Assembly (NCBI RefSeq): GCF_012030425.1
Contig: NZ_JAAUVN010000004.1
Span: forward strand, 186,001 to 250,000
Source of the DNA: Sphingobacterium sp. B16(2022)
GTDB lineage: Bacteria; Bacteroidota; Bacteroidia; Sphingobacteriales; Sphingobacteriaceae
Length of the DNA stretch: 64,000 bases
Reading direction: 5' to 3'
The translations under genes were made by a program, and so were the position numbers. Positions 62,343 to 64,000 of the stretch are shown here, piece after piece (position 1 is the first letter of the stretch; every line of letters begins with the position of its first letter). Below the pieces are notes generated by a model that did no database searches, had not been told where the DNA came from, and saw only the letters and a program-made list of their open reading frames with translations.

Positions 62343-63608
62343 TTTCTTCAGATTCTCCACGCGCTTAATCACATTACCAGCGCCGAAAGATAGTTTTTTA
62401 GAAGCATCTTCATGGCTTTTCAATGCTTTTTGCAATTGTGCCTGTACTTGATCCATATCTGTTAAAAATCCGTGGAATTTGTCATAAAGTGCTCCGGCTT
62501 CCTTGGCAATTTCAATAACATTACGTGTCTGTCTTTCTTGTTTCCAGATACTAGCTATGGTACGTAAGGTTGCTAAAAGCGTAGATGGGCTTACAATTAC
62601 GACCTTTCTATCCCATGCATCACTAAAAAGATCTGGTTTTTCGGAAACCGACATACTCAAAGCAGATTCTATCGGCATAAAGAGTAAGACAAAATCTGGA
62701 GATTCAATACCATACAATTCATGATAATTTTTTGCAGAAAGGTCTTTGACATGATTTTCCACAGATAAAATATGCTGTCTTGCAAAAACAGCACGATCGA
62801 TATCATCTTCTGCATTTACCCAACGCTCGTAAGCTATCAAAGAAACTTTCGAATCGACAATCAGATGTTTATTTTCGGGCAAATCAATAATGGCATCGGG
62901 TTGCATTCGTCTCCCATCAATATCTGTAAATGATGCCTGCAATCTAAATTCACGATCCTTCACAAGCCCCGAGCGTTCCAGAACACGTTCTAAGATTACC
63001 TCGCCCCAATTTCCCTGTTTCTTTGCGTCACCTTTAAGAGCACGCGTCAAGTTGGTCGCTTCATCCTTAATCCGCAAACTTTGCTCCATCAGCTGTTGCA
63101 CCACACCTTTCAAAGAGTTTCTTTCTGCGGCTTCCTGCGAATAAGTTTTATCCACTTTCTCTTCAAAAAGTTTGATTTTTTCTTTTAAAGGATCTAAGAT
63201 CAATCCAATGGACTTCGAATTGGTTTCTGTAAATCGAAGTGTCTTTTCTTCTAAAATTTTATTGGCAATGACCTGAAACTCGGTATTAAATTGGCTTTTA
63301 ATAGCAGCAATCTCCACTTTCTGCTCCTGAAACTTATCTTGCTGCGCCTCATAAAAAGAACGCGTGCTCTCTAAAGAACGTTCAACGATCAGTACATGCT
63401 CCCGTTCTTTTTCCAGTTCATCACGCAACATCGCCCGCTCTTGCAATAAACTCTGTTCACGTTGCTGCACTTTTGCCAGTTCTATTGCCATTAATTCCTT
63501 CTCCTGTCTCCACTGATTATCATCTTGATGTGAATCCTTCTTTTTCAAAGAAATTACAATTAGAACAACTAATAAAATGATAACGATAATAATATACACT
63601 GTTTCCAT
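62244..63608 (-). CDS. rmuC: DNA recombination protein RmuC
   Basis: A 454-residue RmuC-family protein thought to limit recombination between inverted repeats. It has an N-terminal membrane anchor (about 3-20), a coiled coil (30-120), and the nuclease-like RmuC domain (about 170-425) with RALKGDAKKQGNWGEVILER, LIVDSKVSL and the late DKFHGFLTDM segment. The usual helical end is replaced after KANKQIDSK by YFFVHFLKSFIDRYIDRSIF, which reads through the end of the convergent DUF4407 gene. Only the tail is abnormal; the core is complete. Confidence 0.92.
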   Translation of the reverse strand: METVYIIIVIILLVVLIVISLKKKDSHQDDNQWRQEKELMAIELAKVQQREQSLLQERAMLRDELEKEREHVLIVERSLESTRSFYEAQQDKFQEQKVEIAAIKSQFNTEFQVIANKILEEKTLRFTETNSKSIGLILDPLKEKIKLFEEKVDKTYSQEAAERNSLKGVVQQLMEQSLRIKDEATNLTRALKGDAKKQGNWGEVILERVLERSGLVKDREFRLQASFTDIDGRRMQPDAIIDLPENKHLIVDSKVSLIAYERWVNAEDDIDRAVFARQHILSVENHVKDLSAKNYHELYGIESPDFVLLFMPIESALSMSVSEKPDLFSDAWDRKVVIVSPSTLLATLRTIASIWKQERQTRNVIEIAKEAGALYDKFHGFLTDMDQVQAQLQKALKSHEDASKKLSFGAGNVIKRVENLKKLGAKANKQIDSKYFFVHFLKSFIDRYIDRSIF

Positions 63609-63623
63609 AAATTCACTTAACTA

Positions 63624-63650
63624 AATAAAAAATGGTCTTTTCAGACCATT
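63624..63650 (-). terminator. Terminator of the formimidoylglutamase gene
   Basis: The stem aatggtct / agaccatt with a TTTC-type loop is followed on the minus strand by TTTTTTATTT, right after the stop codon at 63655 and before rmuC. Confidence 0.75.
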
Positions 63651-63654
63651 AAAA

Positions 63655-64000
63655 CTACTGTAACTTTTGATGAGTTCGCCACCAAAGGTCAGGCATTTCA
63701 CCTGTAACAGCCATCTGATAGTCCTCATATCGACAAGGAACCAAATGATACCTTTCATTAACAGAACGTGACCCAAAATATGGAACTTGCATCCACCAGC
63801 GATCTGATTTTTTACTTTTAACAAATACCAATTCATGTTCCTCATTTTCCAGGGTCGTTCTATAGATAATATAAGACGATTTTGGTAATAAAGGGGTATC
63901 CTGCTTACGGTTATAAAAGCCATCTATAAAGCACCAGATCATCTGGGATACCAACATGGCTGTTTGCTGCATGGGATCATAAGATGGGTTAAATTCATAG
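63655..64000 (-). CDS. hutG: Formimidoylglutamase (arginase family), C-terminal part (partial)
   Basis: The reading frame is open to the end of the window, so the gene begins outside it. The visible 114 residues contain FNPSYDPMQQTAMLVSQMIW, YNRKQDTPLLPKSS, LVFVKSKKSDRWWMQVPYF and HLVPCRYEDYQMA. This is the C-terminal extension found in Bacteroidota members of the arginase/agmatinase/formiminoglutamase family. Formimidoylglutamase hydrolyses N-formimidoyl-L-glutamate in histidine degradation. The manganese ligands would lie upstream of the window. The call rests on the tail and is moderately firm; other hut genes are not visible. Confidence 0.75.
   Translation of the reverse strand, partial: YEFNPSYDPMQQTAMLVSQMIWCFIDGFYNRKQDTPLLPKSSYIIYRTTLENEEHELVFVKSKKSDRWWMQVPYFGSRSVNERYHLVPCRYEDYQMAVTGEMPDLWWRTHQKLQ

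Overview
The window is chromosomal DNA of a Bacteroidota bacterium, most likely a Sphingobacteriaceae member (Sphingobacterium or a close relative). I infer this from AT-rich sequence; promoters of the Bacteroidota form TTTG-N19/20-TAnnTTTG; lineage-typical proteins (GLPGLI-like plus WG repeats, DUF4407, DUF1684, formimidoylglutamase, DNA-ligand-free band-7 proteins); and the order miaB, sigma-54 activator, lptE, TPR protein, secG, groES, groEL. No database was searched; names rest on motif recognition.

Layout. 1-3.5 kb: the end of a MazG-like gene, then a secreted unknown, gamma-glutamyltransferase and a small BamE-like lipoprotein. 3.5-10.5 kb, minus strand: groEL/groES and an envelope/secretion operon. 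10.6-17.6 kb, minus: OmpA-like lipoprotein, CarboxypepD-like protein, rlmD, a TetR regulator, pheS, ssb, mutY. 17.7-20.7 kb: two exported sulfatases. 20.9-22.8 kb: WG-repeat protein and a small membrane protein. 22.8-26.8 kb, plus: a sulfur (persulfide/sulfite) detoxification island with two half-size YeeE/YedE channels, a Crp/Fnr regulator, a TauE/SafE exporter and a persulfide dioxygenase-rhodanese fusion. Two palindromes with the core GTAAC-N4-GTTAC lie at exactly the same distance from the -7 boxes of its two transcription units. 26.8-29.7 kb: a membrane protein and an M1 peptidase.

29.7-34.4 kb is the most unusual part: an RNA-repair locus with rtcB and a band-7/slipin gene on the minus strand, a divergent WYL regulator, and between them a 920-base gene-free stretch. 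In this stretch, on the rtcB strand, lies a tRNA-like domain whose parts are in circularly permuted order (T-arm, closed acceptor, D-arm, with the open end at the anticodon stem), followed by a second, more degenerate T-arm/acceptor unit. This is the architecture of the tRNA-mimicking module of bacterial Y RNAs (YrlA type), which are known from rsr/rtcB neighbourhoods; no Ro60 gene lies in the window.

34.4-64 kb is mainly housekeeping: hemW, waaA, galE, a TPR-membrane-LuxR regulator, mfd, galT-galK, a phosphoesterase, hemH, ispH, ndk, ybeY, ruvX, an exported DUF1684-peptide deformylase fusion, glutaminyl cyclase, yraN, dnaG, ugd, an M3 peptidase, DUF4407 and rmuC (whose tails overlap by 99 bases) and the end of a formimidoylglutamase gene. 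Most transcription units are closed by strong hairpins, many of them bidirectional.
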